This document shows positions 8,575 through 19,700 of a stretch of 42,855 nucleotides of DNA, one piece after another; within the stretch, counting starts at the first letter, position 1; the number at the start of each line of letters is the position of its first letter. The position numbers were made by a program, and so were the translations under genes. The notes below the pieces were generated by a model, which worked only from the letters and a program-made list of their open reading frames with translations, ran no database searches and was not told where the DNA came from. This stretch comes from Pelagophyceae sp. CCMP2097 (Eukaryota; Sar; Pelagophyceae). The stretch covers positions 1,273,738 through 1,316,592 of the forward strand of contig MU657166.1 in the NCBI GenBank assembly GCA_026770575.1, in the 5' to 3' direction.

Positions 8575-11500
8575 GCGCCCGTGGCGCATCGGTCGTCGCC
8601 GGCGGACATCGAGGTGGACGTCGCACGCGCGCGAGACGTCGAGCACATTGTACGCATCGCCTTTGGCTTGGGGGACCACGAGCGGGCGGCTTTCGCCCAC
8701 GCAGTCAACGCTTTAAGAGAGGCTTCGAGACGCCGCGACCGCTCCGCAGAGGCGCGTTTGGAGCGTGACGACGTGCACTCGCGCAAGGAGCGCGTCCAGA
8801 CGGGTGCCATTCTGCTCGCATCGCTGGCTCGGACGCTCCTCAGCGAACGGCCACTCCGAAAAGCCCTCGGCACGTGGAGCCGCGCCGTCTTCCAGGAAAA
8901 GGCGGGCAAGCTGGAAAGAAGAGCCGCGGCGCTGCTCGACGCGGCGCGCAAGGAGCGTCGTGGTGGCGAGGCGGCGCGTGGCAAGGTCGCAGAGCTGAAT
9001 AAGCAGCTTGCAGAGGTTGTGCACCGCCTCGCCTCTTCAGATTTGCACAATTCGGCGCGACAAGACCGCGTCTCGAAATTGTACAGGCAGCGTTTCCTGT
9101 CTCGGTGCACGGTGAAAGCGTTTGGTCGATGGCGGAAAACGTCGGACCAACTCCACAGGCTGCGAAGAGCCGCGCGGCTCTTCCTGCGCCACGCGGTGGC
9201 AAAGGCGACCTTCCAAGCGTTTGACGACTGGAAACGCGCCGCGCGGGCTCTGCAAAACGCGGAGCGCCTGCGGCGCGGCGCTGCCGGCACCGCTCGACGC
9301 CTCCACTTGGACCGTTTCAGCGCCATTTGCCGGTGCCGCGGGCGCTGGGCGAAGCGTGCGGTGTCAATGGCGTTTTCGCGGTGGCACAAAGCGGCCGACG
9401 GGTTTTCGTTTTCGCGGCGGCTCATTTCAATGTCCGTTCGACGCATGACCTGCGCAGTTTTAGCGCCGGCCTGGGCAACCTGGGCCTTGTATGTCTCGGA
9501 GACGGACGCGATTCGGCGGCGCTCGACGGTGAATTCGGTGGCGGTCGATGGCTTTTTGAAGCGGCGGCGATACATGGTAGCGTTCAAGTCATTCGCCGCT
9601 TGGCGCGCGTCCTCAAAGTGCCGCGCGGCGCAGCGCTTCATCCTCAAGCGCAGCGTCCGGCGCTTCAAGGACCGGGCCACGCGTCGAGCGCTGGAGGCGT
9701 GGCGGCGGAACGTTGGGCAAGTCGCTCAAAGAGACGCGGCCGTCCGCCGCCGAACCCAACTTGTCGACGCGGCCCAGCGGCGCTGGCTGCACCGCGGCCT
9801 CCGCGCCTCCTTCAAGGCGTGGCGCTCATTCGTTTCCGCGCGCAAGCGCCTGCGCCTCGTCGCGATTCGGACGTGCGCACGGCTCCATTCCGCACTCGTC
9901 TACCCCGCCTTCGACTTTTGGAGAGCGCAAGCATCGGAGGCGCAGGCGCACGCGCGCTTGTGCGGCCGCTTCGTCCGCGCATCCGCAGCGGGCCGGAAGC
10001 AGCGGTGCCTGCGGCAGTGGTGTTTGAACGTTTTGAAACGGAAGCGGCTGCGGCTGCGGCTGCGGCTGATGTTGAGGCGCGCGTCCACCGCTTTGAAACG
10101 CGCCGTGGCTGGTCGCTTCCACCGCTGGCAGCTGCAGGCGCGGCGGTGCGATGATGGCGGCCGGCGCGCGTTGCTGGAGGACGTCTCAAAACTGCGCCAC
10201 GAGCTCGAGTCGACGACGTTGCAGGCTGCGGAAGCAAAGGCGCACCAGCGCACGGCCGCCGCCGCCAGAGCCAGAGCCCTCTTCGCTGCGTGGGCGAACA
10301 AGTCGACGTCGCGAGTATGGTACTGTTGGCTCGCCGCCTTTCGCAACCGGCGCGAGCTCCGAATCGCCGCGGCCGCGAGGGGGTTCAAGGCGTGGCGCTC
10401 GCTAAGCGCCCGGAAAGCGTTTGGGTCCTGGTCGGCTTTTTCGTCTCGGCGGCGGCGGCTCCGCGCTCTGGTGCGCTCTTTGGCCCAGCGGCGCACTTCG
10501 GGCGGGCTGCACCCTGCGTGGTTCGCATGGAAGCTCTTCGTGCGAACGGACAGGCTCGGCGAGACGGAAAAGCACCGCCGAACAGTCGCCATCGACCGCG
10601 TCCGCAGGCGCTTCCTCTTGGCGGCGATGGCGAGATCGATAAATGCGTGGCGAGACTACGTCGCAGATCGCATCTTCCTCCGCTCGTTGATCGTCCGGGC
10701 CGCGGGCCGAATCCGCGCGGGCCTCGTCGGCCCGGCGTGGACGACGTGGGCGACAGCGGTGGAAGCGGCGAGGCAGGGCGGCGCCGAGGGCCTGCGGCGC
10801 GAGCAGGTCCTCGGCCGCATCCGGCGGCACTTCCTCAATCGGTCGGCGGCAAAGGCTCTCTCGCGCTGGCGCTGCGCGGTCCACGAGCGCAAGCGCCTCC
10901 GCGAGCTCGTCCAGCGCGCCGCGCGCCGCTTCCACGAGTGTTCACGAGTGCTCCTCGGCAAGGGCTGGCGAAGATTGCATTTCGGCGTTGCGGTTTTGAA
11001 GATTGAAGGTGAAGCGCGACAACGCCTCGCGGCCGACGACCGGCGCCGAGACGTCGCCTTGCAGCGCTTTAGACGGCGCCTCCTGCAGGCGACTTGCATC
11101 AAAGCGTGGCGGGCGTGGGGCCTATTCGTCTGGAAGCGGCGAAAAGTGCGGCGCCTCCTGAAAAAGTGCGCTGGGCACATCGCGGCCGCGGCAGCCGGCC
11201 CCGCCCTGCGGACATGGGCCTCAAACGTACGAGAACTCAAGTCTGGCGACGCCGCACTTTTACGGAGGGACGCCGCCGTCGACCGCATGCGGCGGCGCCT
11301 GCTCCACGCCGCCCTCGCTCGGGCCTACAAGTCTTGGCTCGACATGGTCGCGTGGCGGCAGGGCGCGCGCCACCTCTTCACAAAGTTCATCAGGAGAGTG
11401 CTGCACGGCGAGCTGCTCTCCGGCTGGATCCGCTGGCGCGATGCCGTCGACGCGCAGCAAGCGCGAGAGTCGTTTCAAGGGCGGGAGGCGCAGCTCGCCG

Positions 11501-14500
11501 CCCGCGTCCGACGGCGCTGCGTCCACACCCTCGTAAACGCGGCGCTACGGTCCTGGGTCGACTTCCGCGGCCGGCGTCAACATTTGCGCGCGCTGGCAAG
11601 GCGCGTCTTCGGCCGAGCCGTCGGCGGCCGGGTCTTGTTTGCGTTTTTGGCGTGGAAGTTGGACGTCACAGAGGCCCAGCGCCACGACGTCATCTTACGG
11701 CGAGCCGGCCGCCGTGCAAAGTGCGCCGCGGTCCTCGTGGCCGTCGTGGCGTGGCGCGAATTTGTCGACGCGCGCCGGATAGCAAGGGCGAAGATGCGGA
11801 GGTTGCTCGGCGGGAAAACACAGCGCGAGGAATATGCGGCGATGCGCGCCTGGAAGGCCTTTGTCCTGGCGCACCGCGACAAGGAACTTGATCAGGCGTC
11901 GTCGATGGGGCACGCCTTGAAGCTGGCGCAGCTCGTCTTGCTGCGTTGCCGCCGTAACGTGTCTGCGTACGTCTTCACCACGTGGCGCCGCACGGCCCAC
12001 GCTTTACTAAGAGGCGCTCTACACGGCGCCATGGACCGCCTCGGCGGCGACGTCGACGCTCTGCGAGGCGCGAGGAAACGAAGGGCGCTGCAGCTCGGAC
12101 GGCACGGCTTGCTGAAAAAATGCTTCCACGGCCTTGTAACAACGCGCGACGCCGCGAGGCGCCGCGAGGGTTCGGCGCGCTTGTTTTGCGGCAAGCGGCG
12201 AATTTTTGAAGTGACGAAGAAGTTTGTCGCGTGGTCGAATTTTGCGACTCGAAGCGTCAAGGCTCGCGGCGTCTTGAGCCGCACCGTGCTCAAGTCCCAA
12301 ACCGCGGTGGTGTCCAACTCGTTGCGCAAATGGCGCGAGGCGACGTTAGAAATGCGCTACGGCCAGGCTGCGGCCGAGTCGAGGGTCCTGAGGACGGCGC
12401 GGCTCTTTGAAAAGGTCGAGCGGCGGCGATGCCGCGAGGCTGTCGCGCAGTGCTTTGACTTCTGGGCGGGCCTGCGAATTTCCCGGCGGCGCCTGCGCCA
12501 TTTAGCGCGCAGGATTGCAAGCAGGATTGCAAAGCGCTTTGCGGTCGGGAATTTAGGGCCGGCGTTTGCGCTCTGGCGCGCCGGCGCTCTTCGGGACAAG
12601 CGCGTACAGAACTTTATCAGCACAACGTCACGGAGATCGGCCCGCCTCTCGCAGCTCCGGGCATTGCGCGCCTGGACGGCCCTGGTCTCGGACCGTAAAA
12701 GTGCGCGCGCCACGCTGGGCCGCGTCTTCGGCCGTTTGTGGAGCGGCAAGGCGTGGGCCGCGTGGGCCGCGTGGCGCGGGTCCGCCGACGAGGACCGCCG
12801 CCACGACGTCATCACGGACCGAGTGCGGCGGCGCCTCCTGCATGCGCTCCAAAAGCGATGCTTCCGCGCCTGGGCCACCACCGCAGCCGAGCGCAGGTGG
12901 CTCCGGAGGCTCTTGCAGCGCACGTCCAAGCGTGCGATCCGCGTCGCGCCGGCGTGGCGAAAGTGGCGCGCGTCCTGCGCGGAACGCGGCGCTTACAGGG
13001 CGCTCGAGCAGCAGCGCCACGTCGTCGTCGACCGCGCGCTGCGCCGCCTCCGCCAAAACTCGACGCGCGAGGCGTGGCGCTCGTGGCTCGACTACGTCGA
13101 GGCACGGCGGCGCGCGCGCGCGTTCCTGCGGCGCGCCGGCGCGCGCGGCGACGCGGCGACGCTCGCCGCGGGCTGGCGCGCCTGGCGCGACGCTTCGGCG
13201 TCTGCACGCTTCGACGCGCTCGACCAAAAGCGCCGGGCGGTCATCCTCGACCGCGCTTTGCGGAAGCTGCGCCACGCCGCCGCGGCAGACTCGTTGGAAT
13301 CGTGGGTCCAATTTTGCGACTGCCGGCGATTTTTGAGGCGCTTCTTGACAAGCGCGGCCTCGCGCGCCGACGCCGGCGACGTCGCTTCCGCGCTGCTCTC
13401 GTGGCGCGCGACGACGAGCGACGGCAAGCGGCGCGCCTTGGCCGTCGACCGCCTACGAAGGCGTTTGGCGACGTCGCACGTCGCGCGCGCGTTTTCCACC
13501 TGGGTCGGCGGCCACTTCGAAAAGGGGCGGGCGACGGCGCTGGCGCGCCGCGTCTTCGGCAAGGCGGCGGGCCGCTTTGCGGCGGCGGCGTTTCGTGTGT
13601 GGCTTACAGCGGCGCGGTGGCGCCGCGCGGGGCTGAGCAAGGGCGCGATGCAGCGCCTCCTCGCCGCGCGCGAGGGCCACGCGGCGGCGACTTTGAGACG
13701 GCACGCGTTTGCTGCGTTTAAAATGCTGCGGCAGCGGCGCCTCGGCGGCCGCCAAAAGGCGCATCGGTGGGAGGCGGCGCGCGGGCAGAGGGTCCGCCAC
13801 GAGACGTTTCACGCATGGCGCATCCTACACGACTCAGAGCGCGAGCTCCGCCGCCAATGCACCGCCGACGTGCGTCCCTTTCTGGGCGCCTCTCGAGCCC
13901 CCGCCCCGGTGTGGACGCGAAATCTAGGCGGAGCAGCGCTACCGCGCGGGCGCGCGGCACACTTTTCGGCTGCTGGACAACGAGGCGACGCGCCGTTTGC
14001 GGCGCGTCTTCGACTATTTCCAGCAGCTGGTACGCATCCACCGCGTGCGCTGCGGCGCGCGCGGCGAGGCGCTGCGCGTCAACGCGCTCCGCCGCGCAAA
14101 AGCCGTGCGCGCCATCGACGTCCTCAACGCGCGGCTCCGGCGCAGCGTCTTCTCGCGCTGGCACGCGCAGTTCGCGCACGGCAAGGCCTGCTGGCGGCTC
14201 AAAGTCGCAGTCTCGCTGGCCATCCGCAAGCAGCACTACCTCCGCGCGCTGCACCGCTGGGCCACCTTCCTATCCGCGCGCCGCGCCTTTCGGAGCTGGC
14301 TCGGCCGCGCCGCGCGCCACAGGCAGCGCACGTTTCTCGGCCTCGCGATGCACAAGTGGGCCGCGGCGCCGTTCCAACTCGGGCCCGACGACGACGCCGG
14401 GAGCTACGGCTTCCAGTCGCCGAGGCGAAGGACCCCGCGCCGCCTTTCGAACGGCGCGTTCTCGCCCGCGGCGGCGCGGTCCGCCGGCGCGTTCACGCCC

Positions 14501-14977
14501 GGCGCGTTCTCGCCCGCGGCGGCGCGGCCCGCCGGCGCGTTCACGCCCGGCGCGTTCACGCCCGGCGCGTTCTCGCCCGCGGCGGCGCGGCCCGCCGGCG
14601 CGTTCACGCCCGGTGCGCTCTCGCCCGTCTCGAAGGACGCCGGCGCAGCGCTGCCGCTCACTAGCGCGCCGCGGATGACCAATATGGAATCAGTGGCGTC
14701 GGCCCGGCGCGACTCGGCGGCGTCGTTGGCGCGGCGCGACGACTCGGCGGTGTTTGACTCGGCGGTGTTTTCGCCGCGGCGCGACTCGGCGGCGACGGTC
14801 TCGGCGGCGTCGTTGGCGCGGTGCGACTCTGCGTCGCTGCTCTCCGACGGCTGGTCGCCGGCGAGCCCGCGGTCGCCGGCGAGCCCGCGGTCGCCGGCGA
14901 GCCCGCGGAGTCCGGCCGCCTCCCGCCGCATCAGCTCCGTCGAAACTCTCGAGTCATCGTACAGCGCCCACTTCTAA
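8575..14977 (+). CDS. Giant Sfi1-like helical-repeat protein
   Basis: Two exons are clear: 8575-13869 (1,765 codons) and 13928-14977 (349 codons plus stop). The 58-nt GT-AG intron between them (donor GTGCGTCC) is needed to stay in the repeat frame. No ATG begins the first exon, so at least one 5' exon lies upstream. The protein consists of dozens of basic helical repeats with a spaced Trp, of the form RRRLL...AF..W...V..RR.LR.L. This resembles Sfi1, whose long helix binds centrin at each repeat in spindle-pole-body and centriole fibres. The last roughly 200 residues are Ser/Pro-rich with GAFSPAAAR, GAFTP and SPASPR repeats, offering many SP/TP sites for proline-directed kinases. It faces the second giant Sfi1-like gene with a WD40 gene between. 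Centrin binding is inferred, not shown. Confidence 0.75.
14449..14625 (+). repeat. GAFSP/GAFTP in-frame minisatellite
   Basis: A GC-rich array repeats units encoding GAFSPAAARPA and GAFTP several times in the C-terminal tail of the first Sfi1-like protein. A second array (about 14860-14910) repeats SPASPR three times. Units are nearly identical at the DNA level. Confidence 0.8.
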
Positions 14978-15319
14978 GCGCGTTTCCGACTCGGACTCGG
15001 AGGCGACCGCGGCGGGGTACCCTTTTCTGTTACTTGCTTAAGATGCTGTGTCTGATGCACCCTGGGTGGGTTCTGTTTCGATGCCGCCGGCTCAATGCTG
15101 CTGCCTCGTCGGAATGCGCCGTCCTTGGAGACGACCGAATCGAGGCGACCACCCCGGCCGTCCAGGTCGCCCTGGCGCGCGCCATCCCCGGGACCCCCGG
15201 GTCTCTGCGTTCGGAAACAATTTAATCAAATCCAAATCCAAATCCTGGACCGAGTCGGATTCGACTTCGAAGGCCGAAGCGGCGAAGGCCGGGGCCGCGC
15301 TGCAACCCGGCTGGAGATC
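14978..15319. other. Intergenic, Sfi1-like gene to WD40 gene
   Basis: This 342-bp interval lies between genes on the same strand. It has a short AAATCC direct repeat at about 15230-15246 (next to the WD40 start) and no convincing exon. It presumably holds the 3' end of the first gene and the promoter of the second. No clear TATA box was seen. Confidence 0.4.
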
Positions 15320-16759
15320 ATGGACGTCGTCACCAAAGCTCCCCCGAGAGACGTCGTGCCGCGACCGAGTCCCTCGCCCGTGCCGGCCCTCGAGGTGCTC
15401 GGGCAGGCGCGATTGATCTCGTCCATCCTGCGGCTGGCGGCATCAACGAACGAGCTTTACGTGACGAAGCGAGTCGCTCGAGCTACGCGGGGCGTGGCGC
15501 CGGTCGTGCGCAAGCTCATCTGGACGGACCGGATTTTGAAGGGCACGGCAATCCTCAAGGGGCACACCGGCGTCATGCAGCTGCGCGTTCTCGCCCGACG
15601 GCAAGCGCATCGCAACGGCGAGCTGGGACAAGGCGGTGCGGCTCTGGGACGCCGAGACAGGCGCGCTGCTGAGAACACTCCAGGGGGACACCGACGGTGT
15701 CGCGAGCTGCGCGTTCTCGCCCGATGGCAAGCGCCTCGCGACGAAGAGCGACAAGACGGTGCGGCTCTGGGACGCCGAGACGGGCGCGCTGCAGATGACG
15801 CTCGAGGGGCACGCCGACTCCGTCACGGGCTGCGCGTTCTCGCCCGACGGCAAGCGCTTCGTGACGGCGAGCCGCGATAGGAGGGCGCGGCTCTGGGACA
15901 CCGAGACGGGCGCGCTGCGGACGACGCTCGTGGGGCACGCCGGCATTGTCTGGAGCTGCGCCTTCTCGCCGAACGGCAAGCGCCTCGTTACAAGTGACGA
16001 AGCGACGCCGCGGCTCTGGGATGCCGAGACGGGCGCGCTGCAGATCACGCTCGAGGGGCACACCAGCGACGTCATGAGCTGCGCGTTCTCGCCTGACAGC
16101 AAGCGCGTCGTGACGATGAGAGTCGCGACAAGACGGTCCGGCTCTGGGATGCCGAGACGGGCGCGCTGCTGACAACGCTCGAGGGACACACCGGCACCGC
16201 CTTTGGCTGCGTGTTCTCGCCCGACGGCAAGCGCATCGCAACGGCGAGCAGCAAGACGGTGCGGCTCTGGGACGCCGAGACGGGCGCGCTGCAGACCACG
16301 CTCGAGGGGCGCAGCAACGGTGTCGCGAGCTGCGCGTTCTCGCCCAACGGCAAGCACGTCGTGACGGCGAGCTACGACAAGGCCGCGCGGCTCTGGAACG
16401 CCGAGACGTGCGCGCTGGAGGCGACGCTCGAGGGGCACACCGGCTACGTCAGGAGCTGCGCGTTCTCGCCCGACGGCACGCGCGTGGTGGCGGCGAGCCA
16501 CGACAAGACTGCGCGGGTCTGGACCGCCGCTCTCAAATGTACCTTTTCTCGGGCTTTGAATCTCGACGGCCGCGGCGGGCGGGGTTCGAGCGGAGTGATC
16601 TTAATAACATGGAACGGGGGACAAAATGAGGCTCGGTCACTGCCTCGGGTGCGCGACGTCGCCGGAGACTGCGAGGGTGCCAGAGTTGGCGCCGACGAGG
16701 CGCGTGACCTTTTGCGGCGACCTCGGCGGGGGCGGCAACCTCGGCGGCGGCGCCTTTAA
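15320..16759 (+). pseudogene. WD40-repeat protein with two frameshifts
   Basis: From the ATG at 15320 the N-terminal 80 residues match the paralogue at 29711-30958 closely (LRLAASTNELYVTKRVARA, APVVRKLIWTDRILKGTAILK). Eight WD40 units of about 42 codons follow (SCAFSPDGKR, RLWDAETGAL). The frame breaks twice inside otherwise consensus repeats: one extra base at about 15578 and two extra bases at about 16114-16122. Together they restore the original frame. Introns do not explain this because no repeat sequence is missing. After the last repeat (about 16536) the frame runs on to 16759 without the stop seen in the paralogue, overlapping the end of the minus-strand giant gene. It is either a decaying copy or carries assembly or sequencing errors. 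Confidence 0.7.
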
Positions 16760-19700
16760 GCCGAGCGCGAGGCGCGCGGGGCGGCCCAGGTCAGCCGCGA
16801 CGAGGACGCCGTCCGACGCCCTCGAGTGGGACGGCGAGTGGAACGCCGGTTGCGGCCTCTGCGCGCGGGGCGGTGTCGACGACGCGCAGGCGGGCGCCGA
16901 CGACGCGCGGACAGCGGGCGTCCAGCCAGCGCGGAGCTTGAAAAACGCAAGACGAGTGAGCGACCCCAAAACGACGCCGAGGAGCGTGCGCGCGGCGCTG
17001 CTCCGGCGCGTCTCGGCGTGGACGACCGCCGCCGCGCGCTGCGCGGCGCCGTCGCACTTGATCGCGCAGTCGCGCAAATGCCTCCGCCGCAGCGACTCGT
17101 ACCTGGCCGCGTCGTGCCACGCGTGCCAGGCCGAAAGAAGCGCGAGGCGCGCGGCGCCGGCGCCGCGGTGCCGCCGGGCCAGCGATACGACTGCAAAACG
17201 CCGCTGCTCGGTGAGGTGCCGCGCGGCCGAACCGGCGCGCTCGGCGAAGTGCCGCGCGGCCGAACCGGCTCGCTCAACGGACCGCGCCTCTTCGCACCTC
17301 TTGGCCGACTCTCGGGCGAACTTTCTGTGCGTGGCGTCGCGCCGCACGGCGCCGACCCAGTCGGCCCATGCTTTTTGCTTGTCCGCTCTCATTGTCGAGC
17401 CGGCAAAAGTGAAGAGGCGCCATTTTGCCATGGCGTCGTGGACTCTTCTCAAAGTGTTCCTCTGCAGTTTCGCGGCGGCGACGAGCCTCCTGCGCGAGAG
17501 GTGGGCCACCAGAATAGCCGCGTCGGCGGCGCGCTTGATTCGGTGGAGCTCGCGTCGAGCAGCGTCGTGACACCGCAACTCTTCAACCTTGATTCGCCAC
17601 CTGGCCCACCCTCTAAAAACGCGGTGCGCCCACAGCCTCGCCAGCGCGGCGGCGACGGCGCGCCTTCGCGCGGAGATCTCGGCGCCGCGGATGGAGGACG
17701 CCAGCGCGGAGGCGGAGACGCGCGAGGTCCAGTCGCAAAAGGCTCTTCTCGTGATGGAGGCCTCTAACCTTCGAGCCAGGCTGACGACGCGCCTGGCGCG
17801 CAGCTTCTCGAGGTTGGTGTCGTGCACCGTGTACTCGTCGAGGAGTTGGGCGTCCTTGGCGCGCCGCTGCCATGCTGAGAAGGCCAGACGCCGCCTTTTC
17901 AACGCCACAGCCTGCTCCAACCGACGAAACACTATTCGACCTGCCGCCTTCGCCTTGACCGCCTTTGCCTTGAAGAGGACCAAGGCGACCTCGGACCGCT
18001 TATCCTCCGCGGCCCGACACCAGACTCGCCAGCCTCGGGCGAGGGTGGACACGTTCCGTGGAACAAATGCCGTGCCCAAAACGGAAAAGAGGCGCCGCGC
18101 CGCCCACGCTCGAGAAGCCGTCTTGCCGCGCCACAGCGCGAAGAGCCTTCTCTTCGCATTCGACGCCGACTGCGACGCGAGGCGGGCCTTGATTCCGACG
18201 AGGCAGAGTTGAACACCGAACCGATTGTCTTTGGGTCTTAGATTCTTCGTCACCGAAAGCCAGCGCGCAAACGCCGCCGCGCCGGAACGTGTCGCCCGCC
18301 GCGCCGACGCCGCGGAAAATAAAGCGCACCGCGCCGCGTGCACTCGCGACAGCTCGCTTTGAAGCCATTTGGTGGTCGCGTCCGCCCATTGGCGCCAAGC
18401 CCGAGTCAAATCGTGCCTCCGCTTGCGGAGGCCGCAATTCAGCACCGCACTCGCCTGCGCGGCGAGGATGCGGTCCCGCGCCGCGCAGTGGCGCACGAAC
18501 GCGGCCCACTTGATTGTAAAGGCATTGAACAAAGTCTTCTTCGCGAGCCTGCAGAGGACGCGCCTCATCGTGCTCCTCCTCGCCCAAACGGCGCGGTCAA
18601 ACGCGCGCCACCTCGCCCAGCCCCGGCCCAGGCGCCACTTGGCTGCGGCGGAGAAGACGCGCGCAAAAGCCACCTGCTTGGAAGCGCTGCTGGCCCGGAG
18701 CGATACGGCGCCAAAACGCCATGTATTCCAGCCGCGGCGCAGATTCGTCCCGGACCGGTGCGCCAGCGTTTGAGCGATGCGGTGCGACGCGTGGTGCCGG
18801 GTCAGCGTATCGCGCAACTCGATGGATTTCAAAGATGACACCTCGATGAGCTTTGAGGCCAACGCAGCCCGCCGTAGAGTCGCAAAAACGCGCAACTTTG
18901 CAAATTTGGCGTCCCAGACGAGACCCATGACGCTCCGCAGCTTCGCCCGCCGCGCCGCAAACGCCGCAAACGCCTCGGCGTCGGCCGCGTCGCGGCCCTT
19001 GCGTTGCAGTTTTGAGTTTAAAGTTTCCAAGCGCTCCTGCTCTGCAGTCATCTCCTCGCACTGCAACTTGATCAAGGAGGCGTGACAAACGTCGTTCAGC
19101 TTCGCCCATTTTCCAAAGGCGCGGCCGAGGCGCAGCGCAGAGGATCGCTTGGTGCATCGCGCGATTTTACAGGCCGCCATCCGGCAGCCGCTTCGATGCC
19201 AAGTTCTCCGGCGCCACCGCAGCAACGCGGCCTGTCGCTTCTTGCGCAGCAGCCAGCCGAGGTGCGCGCGCACCAGCACCGCCGCCCGATGCATCTTGGC
19301 CTGGCACGTTTGCACTTGATTGCGCCACCTCGCGAAGGCCGCCGCACGCGCTGCGAACTGGGCACTTTTCGCCCACTTGCACGCCACGGCCTTCAAAAGG
19401 GCCGACTTCTCCAATCCGTGCGCCAGCTCCAATTCGTGCGCCAGCGCGGCGCCTTTGCCCTCTGCCGTGGCCAAAGTGCCCGCGAGAAGCAATGCGTCGC
19501 CCTTCAGCCGCGACTCAGTGCCCTGGAGTCGGGCTTTGAGATTCCAACATCGGACCGCGCTTCTTTTGGCCGCCTCGGCGCCGCGGCGCCGGGAGAGGCC
19601 GCCGGCGATTCGCGCCAGAGCGGCGGCGCCGCGGACCGCTGGTGCGAGGCGCAGCGAGTACCGGAATTTGAATCGCGAAAAGGCGGTACAGAGGCGCAGA

